Shown in pieces: positions 9,617 to 19,130 of a DNA stretch of 64,000 nt; the stretch's first letter is position 1; the number at the start of each line of letters is the position of its first letter. The notes under the pieces are model-generated. The model searched no databases, had not been told where the DNA came from, and saw only the letters and a list, made by a program, of their open reading frames with translations. A program made the position numbers and the translations under genes. The stretch covers positions 163,856 through 227,855 of the forward strand of contig BPGJ01000002.1 of the NCBI GenBank assembly GCA_026002975.1. Direction: 5' to 3'. Origin of the DNA: Acidimicrobiia bacterium. GTDB lineage: Bacteria > Actinomycetota > Acidimicrobiia > Spongiisociales > ZC4RG35.

Positions 9617-10240
9617 ATGACCAGGATCCGTCGACTCACCGACTCCTGTGTGGTGGTGGAGACCGACCGTCACAGCACCCTGATCGACCCGGGGTTCCAC
9701 CCCTTCGACCATTTCGACCTGGAAGAGGTAGGTGATGTGGACCGGGTTCTCATCACCCACGAGCACGCAGATCACGTGGACCCACGTTTCGTCAGGTGGC
9801 TGATCGACCGGCGGAACGACCTGACGGTGTTCAGCAACCGGCGTGTGGCCGAGAGACTGGCCCGGGAGGGCATCGAAGTCTCCGGGGAGCCGCCCGACGG
9901 CGTGTCTTTCGAGGAGGCACTCCACGAGCCCATCCCCACCGGCGATCAGCCTCCCAACCTGTCTCTCACGGTCGAGGGGGCGTTCACCCATCCCGGCGAC
10001 AGTCATCGACCCACCGTCACCGCCCCGGTCTTGGCGTTGCCGCTCCTGGCGCCTTGGACCTCCACCACCGCCGCGGTGGCTTTCGCCCGCCGGTTGCGCC
10101 CCCGCCAGGTGATCCCCATCCACGACTTCCTGCTCGGCCCGGACGGTCGCGACTTCATCGTCGGCATGGCCAAGAGGATCCTGGCCCGCGACGGCATCGA
10201 ACTGGTGCCGCTCGGCTGGGGGGAGGGCTACACCCTGTGA
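9617..10240 (+). CDS. MBL-fold metal-dependent hydrolase
   Basis: ITHEHADHVDP motif. Confidence 0.8.
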   Translation: MTRIRRLTDSCVVVETDRHSTLIDPGFHPFDHFDLEEVGDVDRVLITHEHADHVDPRFVRWLIDRRNDLTVFSNRRVAERLAREGIEVSGEPPDGVSFEEALHEPIPTGDQPPNLSLTVEGAFTHPGDSHRPTVTAPVLALPLLAPWTSTTAAVAFARRLRPRQVIPIHDFLLGPDGRDFIVGMAKRILARDGIELVPLGWGEGYTL

Positions 10241-11067
10241 CCACACCGGCCAGGATGCTCAGGGACGCCATCGAGGCGTTCCACGGGGTCTGCTACTTCT
10301 CGGCCGAGCATCGGCGTCCCTACGTGGAGGAGCGGGGGTTGCATCCGTGGGCTGCCTACTTCGCCCAGCGGGCGGCGCCCATGGGCCGGGTGGGGCCGGA
10401 GACCGTGGCCGCGGTGTTCTACTTCTTCTCCCCCGATCTGGTGGCCCGGTCCATCCCTTCTGTGTGGGAGCTGGTGACGCCGGAGGAGGCGGTCAGGCTG
10501 CGCCTCGAGGCGACCAGGGAACTGTTCGGCCGGCTGTTCGCCGAACCGCCCGACGGGATCGACGAGGCCGTCGACCTGGCCGGGAGGGCGGTGGAGGCGT
10601 TGGAGCCCTCCGGTCGCCCCCTGGCCGCCGCCCACGCCGCGGTCTCTCGGGTCGACGACCGGCTGACCGAGCTGTGGAGGCTGCTGTCCGTGCTGAGGGA
10701 GGCCCGAGGTGACGGACACGTCGCCACGTTGGTGTCGGAGGGAGTGGGGCCCGTGGAGGCGCTGCTCTTGTCGGCGGGCCACACCGAGTTCCCGGTGGAG
10801 GAGTTCCGAAAGAGACGCGGATGGAGCGAGGAGGCCTGGAACGCGGGACGGGACCGAGCGGTGGCCCGGGGTTGGCTGCAGCCCGACGGCGCCCGCACCG
10901 AGGAGGGCGAACGGTTCCGCACCGAGCTGGAGGAGGCCACCGACCGGACGATGAGCTGGATGCTCGACGCGGTCGGTCCTGCCGGGGTGGTTCGACTGGC
11001 GGAGCTGGTCCAACCTCTCTCGACCCGGGTGGTCTCATCCGGGGCTCTGGGTTGGGCTAGAGGCTGA
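10237..11067 (+). CDS. SCO6745-like conserved protein
   Basis: MLRDAIEAFHGVCYFSAEHRRPYVEERGLHPWAAYFAQRAAPMGRVGPETVAAVFYFFSPDLV; GTGA overlap with upstream gene. Confidence 0.65.
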   Translation: MTTPARMLRDAIEAFHGVCYFSAEHRRPYVEERGLHPWAAYFAQRAAPMGRVGPETVAAVFYFFSPDLVARSIPSVWELVTPEEAVRLRLEATRELFGRLFAEPPDGIDEAVDLAGRAVEALEPSGRPLAAAHAAVSRVDDRLTELWRLLSVLREARGDGHVATLVSEGVGPVEALLLSAGHTEFPVEEFRKRRGWSEEAWNAGRDRAVARGWLQPDGARTEEGERFRTELEEATDRTMSWMLDAVGPAGVVRLAELVQPLSTRVVSSGALGWARG

Positions 11068-12348
11068 TAGCGTCGTGGCGTCGGCCACCCGGGCTGCATC
11101 CCAAGCCAGGTCCGCCACACCGACTCCCCGGTAGTCCCAACCCGTCACCTGGATCGGGGTGGGTCCTTCGAGATGCCGTCCGAGCTCTTCGAGACGCCGG
11201 AGATGGGAGCGGACGTACTGGGGGATCCCGGGGACGATGCGGAACACCTCGACGAGATCGGCGCCGACGTCCGCCCCGACGATCCTGGCCACCTCGTCCC
11301 CGACTCGGGCGACCAGGCGATCGTCGTCCCATTCCGCCACCTCGGGTCGGTGAGCTCCCCCGGCGATGACCTTGACGAGCTGCCGGCCGGCGGGAGCGCG
11401 GGATGGGTCGAGGTTGGTCTCGAACACCACACCCACCGTGGCCATGCCTTCGGCCGGGTCGACCAGACACCCGAACCCGGGTGGGACGGGAAGAGACCCG
11501 GCCGGTCCGGCGAGGAAGATCACCGCCACCGGCGCCCGGGGGGTGGGTTCCCAGTCGGCGCGGAGGATGCGGCGGGTCTCGTGGGACGGTGTGGCCAACA
11601 CCAGATGTCGAGTTCGGACTCTCTCGGCTCCGTGGACCACCCAGCCGTCGGAGGTCGCCTCGACTGCCTCCACCGAACACGAGGTCACCAGTCGATCTCC
11701 CAGCGCCCCGGCTACCGCGTCGATCAAAGCCGAGATGCCGCCCACCGGAACCGCGGTGTGCCGGCGGGGCCCACGGGATCGCCACCAGCCTCGGAGGATC
11801 GACCCGGACTTGTCGACCAGCCCGGTGAGCGCAGGAAACGCCGCCCGGGCCGACAGTTGGTCCGGGTCGCCGGCGTACACCCCGGCCGCCGCCACCCAAG
11901 CCGCGATCCGTCCCAGCCCGGCGCCGAACCGAGCCACCAGGAACTCTTCGAGGGAGGGGTCGTGGCCGATGGTCGATCTCCTCCAAGGTTCGGCCAGGGC
12001 CGCCAGCTTGGCTCGAAGGCCGACCACCGGCGTGGTCAACACCCCGGGACCCGGACGCACCGTCAGTCGACGGCCCCGGGTGAACAGATGCCGGGTGGTG
12101 GAGGCGTCGAGTGCGGGTGTCGCCGACACTCCGATACTGTCCAATAGCGCCTCCAGCCTGGGATGGGGAAGACGGAAGGTGGACACGGCCGGCTCCAGCC
12201 GGTGCCCCGATCGGACGGTCCCCCTGGCCACGCCTCCGGGTCGGTCCGCCGCCTCCAAGACCGAGACGTCCTCCACCCCCCGGCGGAGGAGCTCGGCCGC
12301 GGTGAGTAGGCCTGCCAGGCCTCCACCAACCACCGTCACCAGGTTCAT
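11035..12348 (-). CDS. hemY: Protoporphyrinogen/coproporphyrinogen oxidase (HemY type)
   Basis: FAD-binding MNLVTVVGGGLAGLLTAAELLRRG; position in the heme operon. Confidence 0.85.
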   Translation of the reverse strand: MNLVTVVGGGLAGLLTAAELLRRGVEDVSVLEAADRPGGVARGTVRSGHRLEPAVSTFRLPHPRLEALLDSIGVSATPALDASTTRHLFTRGRRLTVRPGPGVLTTPVVGLRAKLAALAEPWRRSTIGHDPSLEEFLVARFGAGLGRIAAWVAAAGVYAGDPDQLSARAAFPALTGLVDKSGSILRGWWRSRGPRRHTAVPVGGISALIDAVAGALGDRLVTSCSVEAVEATSDGWVVHGAERVRTRHLVLATPSHETRRILRADWEPTPRAPVAVIFLAGPAGSLPVPPGFGCLVDPAEGMATVGVVFETNLDPSRAPAGRQLVKVIAGGAHRPEVAEWDDDRLVARVGDEVARIVGADVGADLVEVFRIVPGIPQYVRSHLRRLEELGRHLEGPTPIQVTGWDYRGVGVADLAWDAARVADATTLSASSPTQSPG

Positions 12349-13331
12349 CCCTTGACCGTCTCCACCAACACCTGCAGGTGTTCGGGCGGCGTGTCCCGGT
12401 GGATGCCGTGACCCAGGTTGAAGACGTGACCCGGGCGGCCCCCAGCTTCCTCCAACACCCGGGCCGCCGTCCGGCGGATGGTGTCGGGGTCGGTGAGGAG
12501 AACGGCCGGGTCGAGGTTTCCCTGCACCGCTACCTCCCCCAGGGTCTTCCAGGCCCGGTCGATGGGGATCCTCCAGTCCAATCCGTAGCAGTCGGCTCCC
12601 ACCATCGGCAGCAGGTCGAGGAAGTGGCCGGAGGCGGGCGCGAAGTAGATGGTGGGGGCTTCGAGGCGTTCGAGGGTGGCGGCGGCGGACGGTCCGGCCA
12701 GGTCGGCGAACTGCGCCCGGGACAGCACACCCGCCCATGAGTCGAAGAGTTGCACGGCGTCGGCTCCCGCCCCGATCTGCGCCGACAGGTAGGACCGCAT
12801 CGCCTCCGCCAGCCTGACCAACGCGGCCGACGTGGCTCTGGGTTGGGAGACCAGCGCCCTACGCAAACGCGGGAAGTCCTTGGAGCCCGACCCCTCCAAG
12901 AGGTACGCCAACAGGGTGGTGGGAGCCCCGGCGAATCCGATGACGGCCACCTCCGGCGCCACCTGGGCGCCGACCCGCCGGATCGTCTCGATCACGGGCT
13001 CGATACCGGCCGGGTCCGGGTCGGGGAGCTCGGCCACCTTCCCCGGGCTCATCGGACGCAGACGCGGCCCGGGGCTGTACTCCACCTCCACGCCCATGGC
13101 TTCGAGCGGGGTCATGATGTCGGCGAACACGATCGCCGCGTCGAGGTCGAACCGACGGAGGGGGAGCAGGGTGATCTCGGTGGCCACGTCCGGGTCCGAC
13201 ACGGCCTCCCGAAATGGATGCTGCTCCCGGATCCGTCGGTATTCGGGCAGGTAGCGCCCCGCCTGGCGCATCACCCAGATGGGGGGCCGCTCGAGCGGCT
13301 GCCTCCGGAGGGCGGCGATGAGGGGTTTCAT
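12345..13331 (-). CDS. hemE: Uroporphyrinogen decarboxylase
   Basis: PPIWVMRQAGRYLPEYR hallmark. Confidence 0.97.
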   Translation of the reverse strand: MKPLIAALRRQPLERPPIWVMRQAGRYLPEYRRIREQHPFREAVSDPDVATEITLLPLRRFDLDAAIVFADIMTPLEAMGVEVEYSPGPRLRPMSPGKVAELPDPDPAGIEPVIETIRRVGAQVAPEVAVIGFAGAPTTLLAYLLEGSGSKDFPRLRRALVSQPRATSAALVRLAEAMRSYLSAQIGAGADAVQLFDSWAGVLSRAQFADLAGPSAAATLERLEAPTIYFAPASGHFLDLLPMVGADCYGLDWRIPIDRAWKTLGEVAVQGNLDPAVLLTDPDTIRRTAARVLEEAGGRPGHVFNLGHGIHRDTPPEHLQVLVETVKG

Positions 13332-14581
13332 GCCGACTCCTCCACCGCCGCGGTCAGCGCCCCCACCAACTGGTCGATCACCTCGAGGTGCGACAGGGTG
13401 AGGAACATCGATTCGAAGGGGGAAGGGGGGACGAGGACGTCCCGATCCAGGGCCGCCCGGAAGAACCGTCGGAACCGGTCGCGGTCGACTCCCGACGCCG
13501 CCCGCCAGTCCGCCACTTCTCGAGGACCGAAGAAGACGGTGAGCATCGAACCGACCCTCTGGACGCATCCGTCCCGCCCGAGCGCGGCTTGGAGGGATCC
13601 TTCCAGTCTCGCTCCCGCCTCATCGAGTCTTCTATACAGATCGGGGTCCTCCTCGACCACCTCGAGGGTGGCGATCCCGGCGGCCACCACCAGCGGGTTG
13701 CCGGCCAGGGTGCCCGCCTGGTAGACGGGCCCGTCGGGGGAGACCATCCGCATCAGGTCGCCCCGCCCTCCGTAGGCGCCGGCCGGTGTGCCTCCCCCCA
13801 GCACCTTCCCGAGACAGGTGAGGTCGGGAATCACTCCGTAGCGCTGTTGGGCTCCGCCGGGGCCGAGCCGGAACCCGGTGATGACCTCGTCGAAGACGAG
13901 CAGCGTGTCATGTCGGTCGCATGCCTCTCTGAGCCCCTGCAGGAATCCGGGGCGGGGAGGCACGACCCCCATGTTGCCCGCCACCGGCTCGACGATCACA
14001 CAGGCAACGTCGCCGGAGGCGAGCGCCTCCTCCACCGACTCCAGGTCGTTGTAGCGGGCCACCCGGGTGGTGGAGGCGGTGGCCGCCGGCACCCCGGGAC
14101 TGTTGGGGACCCCGAAGGTTGCGGCACCGCTGCCGGCCTCCACCAGGAACCCGTCGGCGTGGCCGTGGTAGCAGCCCTCGAACTTCACCACCACGTCCCG
14201 GCCGGTGGCAGCCCTGGCCAACCTCACCGCAGCCGCGGTCGCCTCGGTCCCCGAGTTGACCATCCTCACCATCTCCACCGAGGGAACGAGGCGGGTGACC
14301 TTCTCGGCCAGCTCGACCTCCTGGGGGGTGGGCAACCCGAACGAAGTCCCACGGCGGGCGGCCTCGGTCACCGCCTCCACCACCCGCGGGTCGGCGTGGC
14401 CGAGCAGCAGAGCCCCCCACGAACAGACCAGGTCGATCAACCTCCTGCCGTCCGCCGCCTCGATCCAGGGTCCCCGGCCACCCGCCACGTACACAGGGTC
14501 GGCATCCACCGCTCGGAAAGCCCGGACCGGGGAGTTGACCCCGCCGGGCATGACCGCGGCCGCCCTCTCGGCCCAGCTCAC
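13328..14581 (-). CDS. hemL: Glutamate-1-semialdehyde 2,1-aminomutase
   Basis: AAAVMPGGVNSPVRAF, LGKVLGGGTPAGAYGGR. Confidence 0.97.
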   Translation of the reverse strand: MSWAERAAAVMPGGVNSPVRAFRAVDADPVYVAGGRGPWIEAADGRRLIDLVCSWGALLLGHADPRVVEAVTEAARRGTSFGLPTPQEVELAEKVTRLVPSVEMVRMVNSGTEATAAAVRLARAATGRDVVVKFEGCYHGHADGFLVEAGSGAATFGVPNSPGVPAATASTTRVARYNDLESVEEALASGDVACVIVEPVAGNMGVVPPRPGFLQGLREACDRHDTLLVFDEVITGFRLGPGGAQQRYGVIPDLTCLGKVLGGGTPAGAYGGRGDLMRMVSPDGPVYQAGTLAGNPLVVAAGIATLEVVEEDPDLYRRLDEAGARLEGSLQAALGRDGCVQRVGSMLTVFFGPREVADWRAASGVDRDRFRRFFRAALDRDVLVPPSPFESMFLTLSHLEVIDQLVGALTAAVEESA

Positions 14582-15558
14582 GGCAACTCCTCCAGCATCC
14601 GGGCGGCGTCGACCGCGAAGTAGGTCAAGATGAGATCGGCACCCGCCCGGGCGATACCGGTGAGGGACTCCAACACCACCCGGTCCCGGTCGATCCAGCC
14701 TCGCTCTGCGGCGGCTTCGATCATGGCGAACTCGCCCGACACCTGGTAGGCCGCCACCGGCACCTGGGTGTGGGCACGGACCGACGCGACCACGTCCAGG
14801 TACGGTCCGGCGGGTTTGACCATCACCAGGTCGGCACCCTCCTCGACGTCGAGGTCCACCTCTATGAGCGCCTCCCGCCGGTTGGCGGGGTCCATCTGGT
14901 GGGTGCGTCGGTCCCCGAAGGCGGGGGCCGACTGGGCCGCCTCTCGGAAGGGTCCGTAGTAGGCGGAGGCGTACTTGACGGCGTAGGAGCAGATCGCGGT
15001 CCCGGTGTGGCCCGCCTCGTCCAACGCGGTGCGGATCGCCGCCACCCGCCCGTCCATCATGTCGGATGGCGCCACCAGGTCGGCTCCTGCGTCGGCGTAG
15101 GCGACCGCGGCCCGGGCCAGTAGAGGCAAGGTGGCGTCGTTGTCGATCTCCCCGTCTGCCACCACTCCACAGTGGCCGTGGCTGGTGTACTCGCACAGGC
15201 ACACGTCGGCCCAGACCACCAGCTCGGGGGCGGCGTCTTTGATCGCCTTGATCGACTCGGGGACGGGCCCCGCCGGGTCCCAGGCGCCGGACCCGACCTC
15301 GTCCTTGGCGGAGGGAATCCCGAACAGGATCAGACCTCCCACACCGGCCCGGGCGGCCTCCTTGGCGAGGGCAGCCGCTCGGTCGGGCGAGAGCTGGTAG
15401 TGGCCGGGCATCGACCCGATGGGTTCGGCGGTGTCCCGGCCCGGGATGCAGAACACCGGGAGCACGAACCGTGCAGGGTGTAGACGGGTCTCTGCGACGT
15501 GCCGGCGGATCTGCGGAGTCCTGCGGAGTCGTCGGGTTCTACGGACGGGGTATCCCAT
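14578..15558 (-). CDS. hemB: Delta-aminolevulinic acid dehydratase (porphobilinogen synthase)
   Basis: VWADVCLCEYTSHGHCGVV metal site and VMVKPAGPYLDVV. Confidence 0.97.
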   Translation of the reverse strand: MGYPVRRTRRLRRTPQIRRHVAETRLHPARFVLPVFCIPGRDTAEPIGSMPGHYQLSPDRAAALAKEAARAGVGGLILFGIPSAKDEVGSGAWDPAGPVPESIKAIKDAAPELVVWADVCLCEYTSHGHCGVVADGEIDNDATLPLLARAAVAYADAGADLVAPSDMMDGRVAAIRTALDEAGHTGTAICSYAVKYASAYYGPFREAAQSAPAFGDRRTHQMDPANRREALIEVDLDVEEGADLVMVKPAGPYLDVVASVRAHTQVPVAAYQVSGEFAMIEAAAERGWIDRDRVVLESLTGIARAGADLILTYFAVDAARMLEELP

Positions 15559-16226
15559 GGTTGCTCCTCCTTGCGAGTAGCCTGGCCGCCTGCCGGTAGT
15601 CGGGCGGGTCGGCGGTGACGTGAGGGCGGTGTCCTCGTTCGGTCAGGTGGCGAGCGGTGGTGGCGCCTATCGCGGCGAGGACGATCCCGTCCAGGGACCG
15701 CCCCATGAGCCAGCCGTCTACCGCCGATGGCGATCCGAACAACACGGCGTCGACCGGTTCGTGGGATGGAGGTCGGGGCCGGGTGTGGTAGACGACCCGA
15801 TCTTCGAGTCGAGCGGCTCGAGACCGGATCCGATCCACCACCCGGCGGTCGGTTCCGGCCGAGTGGGGGAACACGACCCGCAGCCCGTCGAGTGGCGCCC
15901 CCTCCGCCAGGTCGGCGGCACCTCCCCGACCGACGTACCCGACCACCCCTCCGGCGCCCTCGACCGCCTGGGCGGTCGCCGGCCCGACGCAGAAGGCCGG
16001 CACCCTCGGGCATCGAGCCGTCGGGCCATACGATGGCCACTGCCCTGGGGGAGGTGAGGATCAGGGCGTCGGCGGCCACCGCGTCACGCCGGATCCGTTC
16101 GATGTGCTCCTCGGAGGTTGGCTCCACCCGGATGCAGGGGAGCAACACCGCCCGAAGTCCGGCCACTTCGAGGACCTCCGCCACTGCGGCAGCTTTGTCG
16201 GGTGCGGTGGTCACAGCCACCCTCAC
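15539..16226 (-). pseudogene. hemD: Uroporphyrinogen-III synthase, frame disrupted by an apparent 1-nt insertion near 16003-16005
   Basis: N-terminal half (VRVAVTTAPDKAAAVAEVLEVAGLRAVLLPCIRVEP..LILTSPRAVAIVW) and C-terminal half (VPAFCVGPATAQAVEGAGG..) are in different frames; removing one G from GAGGGTG restores ..MPEVPAFCVGPATAQAVEG. Confidence 0.85.
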
Positions 16227-17056
16227 AGCCCCAGCTCCCGTTTCGCCAGGAGGGCGACCTGGTCCGGTTCGTCGCCTCTCACTGCGACCCTGCGGGGACC
16301 GTTCTCGTCGGCTACGAAAGCCCACAGGACGATTCCCTCTCCTCCAGTCTCGGCATAAGCACCGAGAGAGGCCCGACAACCGAGGCCGGTGAGGGCCAGC
16401 AGCCTTCGTTCGGCTGTCACCGCGGCCCGGGTGGGTGGATGGTCTATCGAAGACACCAGCTCCTCGGCGTCCCCGCCGGGGATCACCTCCACCGCCAACG
16501 CACCCTGACCGGGGGCGGGAACCATCTCGGTGACAGCGAAACGGTGGGTCGCGGCGTCTATCCGACCCAGACGCAGGAGTCCCGCCTCGGCGAGAACCAC
16601 GGCCTGCCACCTGCCCGACGCCACCCCTTCGAGCCGGGTGTCCACGTTGCCCCTGATCGACACCACCTCCAGATCCGGGCGGAGCAGCAGCAGCTGGGTG
16701 CGGCGGCGGGGCGATCCGGTGCCGACGGTCGCACCCCGAGGCAGGTCCTCCCAGGCGGGGCCGCACAACACGTCCCAGGGTGAGGATCGGGGCGGGTGAT
16801 AGGCGACGAGGGGCGAATCGGTGGGAAGGTCCTTGCAGGAGTGCACCGCGACGTCGGCCCTGCCGTCCACCACTGCCTGTTGGACGGCACGGACGAAGGC
16901 ACCCGGCTGGGCGAAGGCGTGCACCGGGTCGGACACCCGGTCGCCGTGGGAGGTCACCTCCACCAGTTCGTAGGGGACCCCGATCATGTCACCCACCTCC
17001 CGGGCCTGGACCTTGGCCAAGGTGGACCTGCGGGTTGCCAGGCGTATCGGTTTCAC
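16223..17056 (-). CDS. hemC: Porphobilinogen deaminase (hydroxymethylbilane synthase)
   Basis: RLATRRSTLAKVQA, VHSCKDLPT, GTGSPRRRTQLL. Confidence 0.97.
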   Translation of the reverse strand: MKPIRLATRRSTLAKVQAREVGDMIGVPYELVEVTSHGDRVSDPVHAFAQPGAFVRAVQQAVVDGRADVAVHSCKDLPTDSPLVAYHPPRSSPWDVLCGPAWEDLPRGATVGTGSPRRRTQLLLLRPDLEVVSIRGNVDTRLEGVASGRWQAVVLAEAGLLRLGRIDAATHRFAVTEMVPAPGQGALAVEVIPGGDAEELVSSIDHPPTRAAVTAERRLLALTGLGCRASLGAYAETGGEGIVLWAFVADENGPRRVAVRGDEPDQVALLAKRELGL

Positions 17057-18177
17057 CGGTCGTCGGGGTCGAACACGCCGGCGAGCTCTTCGACCGGCCT
17101 ACCGTCGAGGTTCTTCACCCACTCCACCGGCCCCGACAGCAGCGTACGGGCCGCGGTGTGCACCGCTCGGCGGAGCAGTTCGACGTCCCGGGGGTCGTTG
17201 ACCTTGCCCGCGAACTTGGCGACGGTCCGGTCGACAACCTGGTCGGCGGCGGAGTACCAGGCGGAGATGACCTCCGCCAACTGGACGTCCCGGTACCAGC
17301 GCCAGGCCTCCTCGGCCGCGGCGGTCACCGCCTCCTCCGCCGCGTCTTCGTACTCCCGGGCAGCTTCGGCCATTCCGGCTATCTCGTCGATGCTCAGATA
17401 GCGCACCGGGGTCCCCGGCGGGGGAACGAAATCGGGCGGCATCGCCAAGTCGACGAGGAGCAGCGGCTCCGATCGGGAGGCGAGCAGCTCGGCGAGTCGC
17501 GAGCCGTCCACCAGTCGGTGTTTGGCCGAAGTCGCCGAGATGACAGCCGGGAAGACGGTGAGAGCCTCCTCGGCCCGGTCGAAAGACCACAGCCGGCCGC
17601 GGAACCGCACCCGTTCGGGCCGTCTGCACACCACGGTGACGTCGACGCCCCGGTCGGCCAGGTGATCGGCCGCAGCCATGGCCATCTCCCCCGCCCCGAG
17701 GATCGCCACCCTCCCCGCCGGGGCGGCCAGCCGGGCGGCGACGACCGCGAGAGAACCCCTGGGCGGTTCGGGCAGGTGTTCCCGCCGAGCCAACCGACCC
17801 GCCGCCACCGCTCGCTCCACCAGGCCCCGGAACCGTCCCGCGGAGCGAAGACCACCCAAGGCGCGGCGCACCTGGGTGAGCACCTCGGGTTCGCCCCGCA
17901 GGGGCGAGGCCAGCCCGGCCGCCACCCGGAACAGGTGTCGGACCGCTTCGAGGTCGTGCAGCCACTCCCCGCCGTCGGGTATCCGGCCGAACAAGCCGAC
18001 GAGACGGCTCTCGGCGAGTTGGCGGTCGCCGGGCACCATGACCTCCACCCGTAAGCAGGTGGCGAGCACGAAGGCGTCGTCGGGCGGGACTGCCCGGCCG
18101 AGGGCTTCGACCAGCCTGGCCCGAACCCCTTCGGGTGTCTGCGGGTAGGCGAAGCTGACCAATGTGGTGGATCCCAC
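17053..18177 (-). CDS. hemA: Glutamyl-tRNA reductase
   Basis: LATCLRVEV, SPLRGEPEVLTQVRRA, ILGAGEMAMAAADHL; start at GTG 18177 preferred (TAGGGT 9 nt upstream), TTG 18183 also possible. Confidence 0.93.
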   Translation of the reverse strand: MGSTTLVSFAYPQTPEGVRARLVEALGRAVPPDDAFVLATCLRVEVMVPGDRQLAESRLVGLFGRIPDGGEWLHDLEAVRHLFRVAAGLASPLRGEPEVLTQVRRALGGLRSAGRFRGLVERAVAAGRLARREHLPEPPRGSLAVVAARLAAPAGRVAILGAGEMAMAAADHLADRGVDVTVVCRRPERVRFRGRLWSFDRAEEALTVFPAVISATSAKHRLVDGSRLAELLASRSEPLLLVDLAMPPDFVPPPGTPVRYLSIDEIAGMAEAAREYEDAAEEAVTAAAEEAWRWYRDVQLAEVISAWYSAADQVVDRTVAKFAGKVNDPRDVELLRRAVHTAARTLLSGPVEWVKNLDGRPVEELAGVFDPDDR

Positions 18178-18245
18178 GGCCAACCAACCCTACGAGGACG
18201 GGTCCCAACGTCCAGTCGGGACGTTCCCGACGCGGCGTCGACCGG

Positions 18246-19130
18246 TCACAGCCACGATCGGGGTTCTCCCCGCAGCAGGGCCTGCAGTTCGTCTTCGGGG
18301 CTTCCGGGTTCTGGTTCGAAGCCGTACACCCAGGTCGCGCGGGGTGGCAGGGAAGCCAGGATGGATTCGGTGCGTCCGCCGGTCTCCAGCCCGAAGCGGG
18401 TACCCCGGTCCCAGATCAGGTTGAACTCCGCGTATCGGGCACGTCGGTGGAGCTGCCACCGCACCTCCCGTTCGGTGTAATCGAGCCCGATTCGACGGTG
18501 CAGGATGGGAAGGTACAGGTCGGTGAGTGCGGTCCCGAGGTCGTAGACCATTTCCCACACCGGGTGGGTGGCGGGGAGATGGTCGAAGAACACCCCACCC
18601 ACCCCACGCCGCTCCCCGCGATGGGGCAGATAGAAGTAGTCGTCACAGGCCTTCTTCCATGCGGGATAGTCGCCCACCGGATGGCGGCTGCACACCTCGG
18701 CCAAGGTCCGGTGGAAGTGACGAGCGTCCTCTTCGAACAGGTAGTGGGGGGTGAGATCGGCGCCCCCTCCGAACCAGCGCTCTCCGCGGTCGGTCTCGAA
18801 ATAGCGGAGGTTGGCGTGAAAGGTGGGGGCGTAGGGGTTTCGGGGATGGACGATGATCGACAGCCCCGTGGCGTAGAAGGAGGACGAACCCGCAGCGAGA
18901 CTATCCGACAGCCGGTCGGGGGTCGGTCCCCACACTGCAGACCAGTTGACCGCGGCCTTCTCGACAGGGCCGTCCCCCTGGAGGATCCGGGTGTCGCCGC
19001 CACCTCCTTCCGGGCGGGTCCACCGGTCGGACCGGAAACGGGACACCCCGTCCAGTCCCTCGAAACTCCGACAGATCCCCTCCTGCAAGTTCCGGAGCCG
19101 GTCGGCGACCTCATCTCGGGCCACGGTCAT
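18246..19130 (-). CDS. hemF: Oxygen-dependent coproporphyrinogen III oxidase
   Basis: NPYAPTFHANLRYFETD, WFGGGADLTPHYLFEEDARHFH, RRGVGGVFFD. Confidence 0.97.
   Translation of the reverse strand: MTVARDEVADRLRNLQEGICRSFEGLDGVSRFRSDRWTRPEGGGGDTRILQGDGPVEKAAVNWSAVWGPTPDRLSDSLAAGSSSFYATGLSIIVHPRNPYAPTFHANLRYFETDRGERWFGGGADLTPHYLFEEDARHFHRTLAEVCSRHPVGDYPAWKKACDDYFYLPHRGERRGVGGVFFDHLPATHPVWEMVYDLGTALTDLYLPILHRRIGLDYTEREVRWQLHRRARYAEFNLIWDRGTRFGLETGGRTESILASLPPRATWVYGFEPEPGSPEDELQALLRGEPRSWL

Noticed and set aside
8861-10246. 461-aa minus-strand ORF
   Set aside because: Antisense to the MFS and MBL genes; no recognisable motifs.
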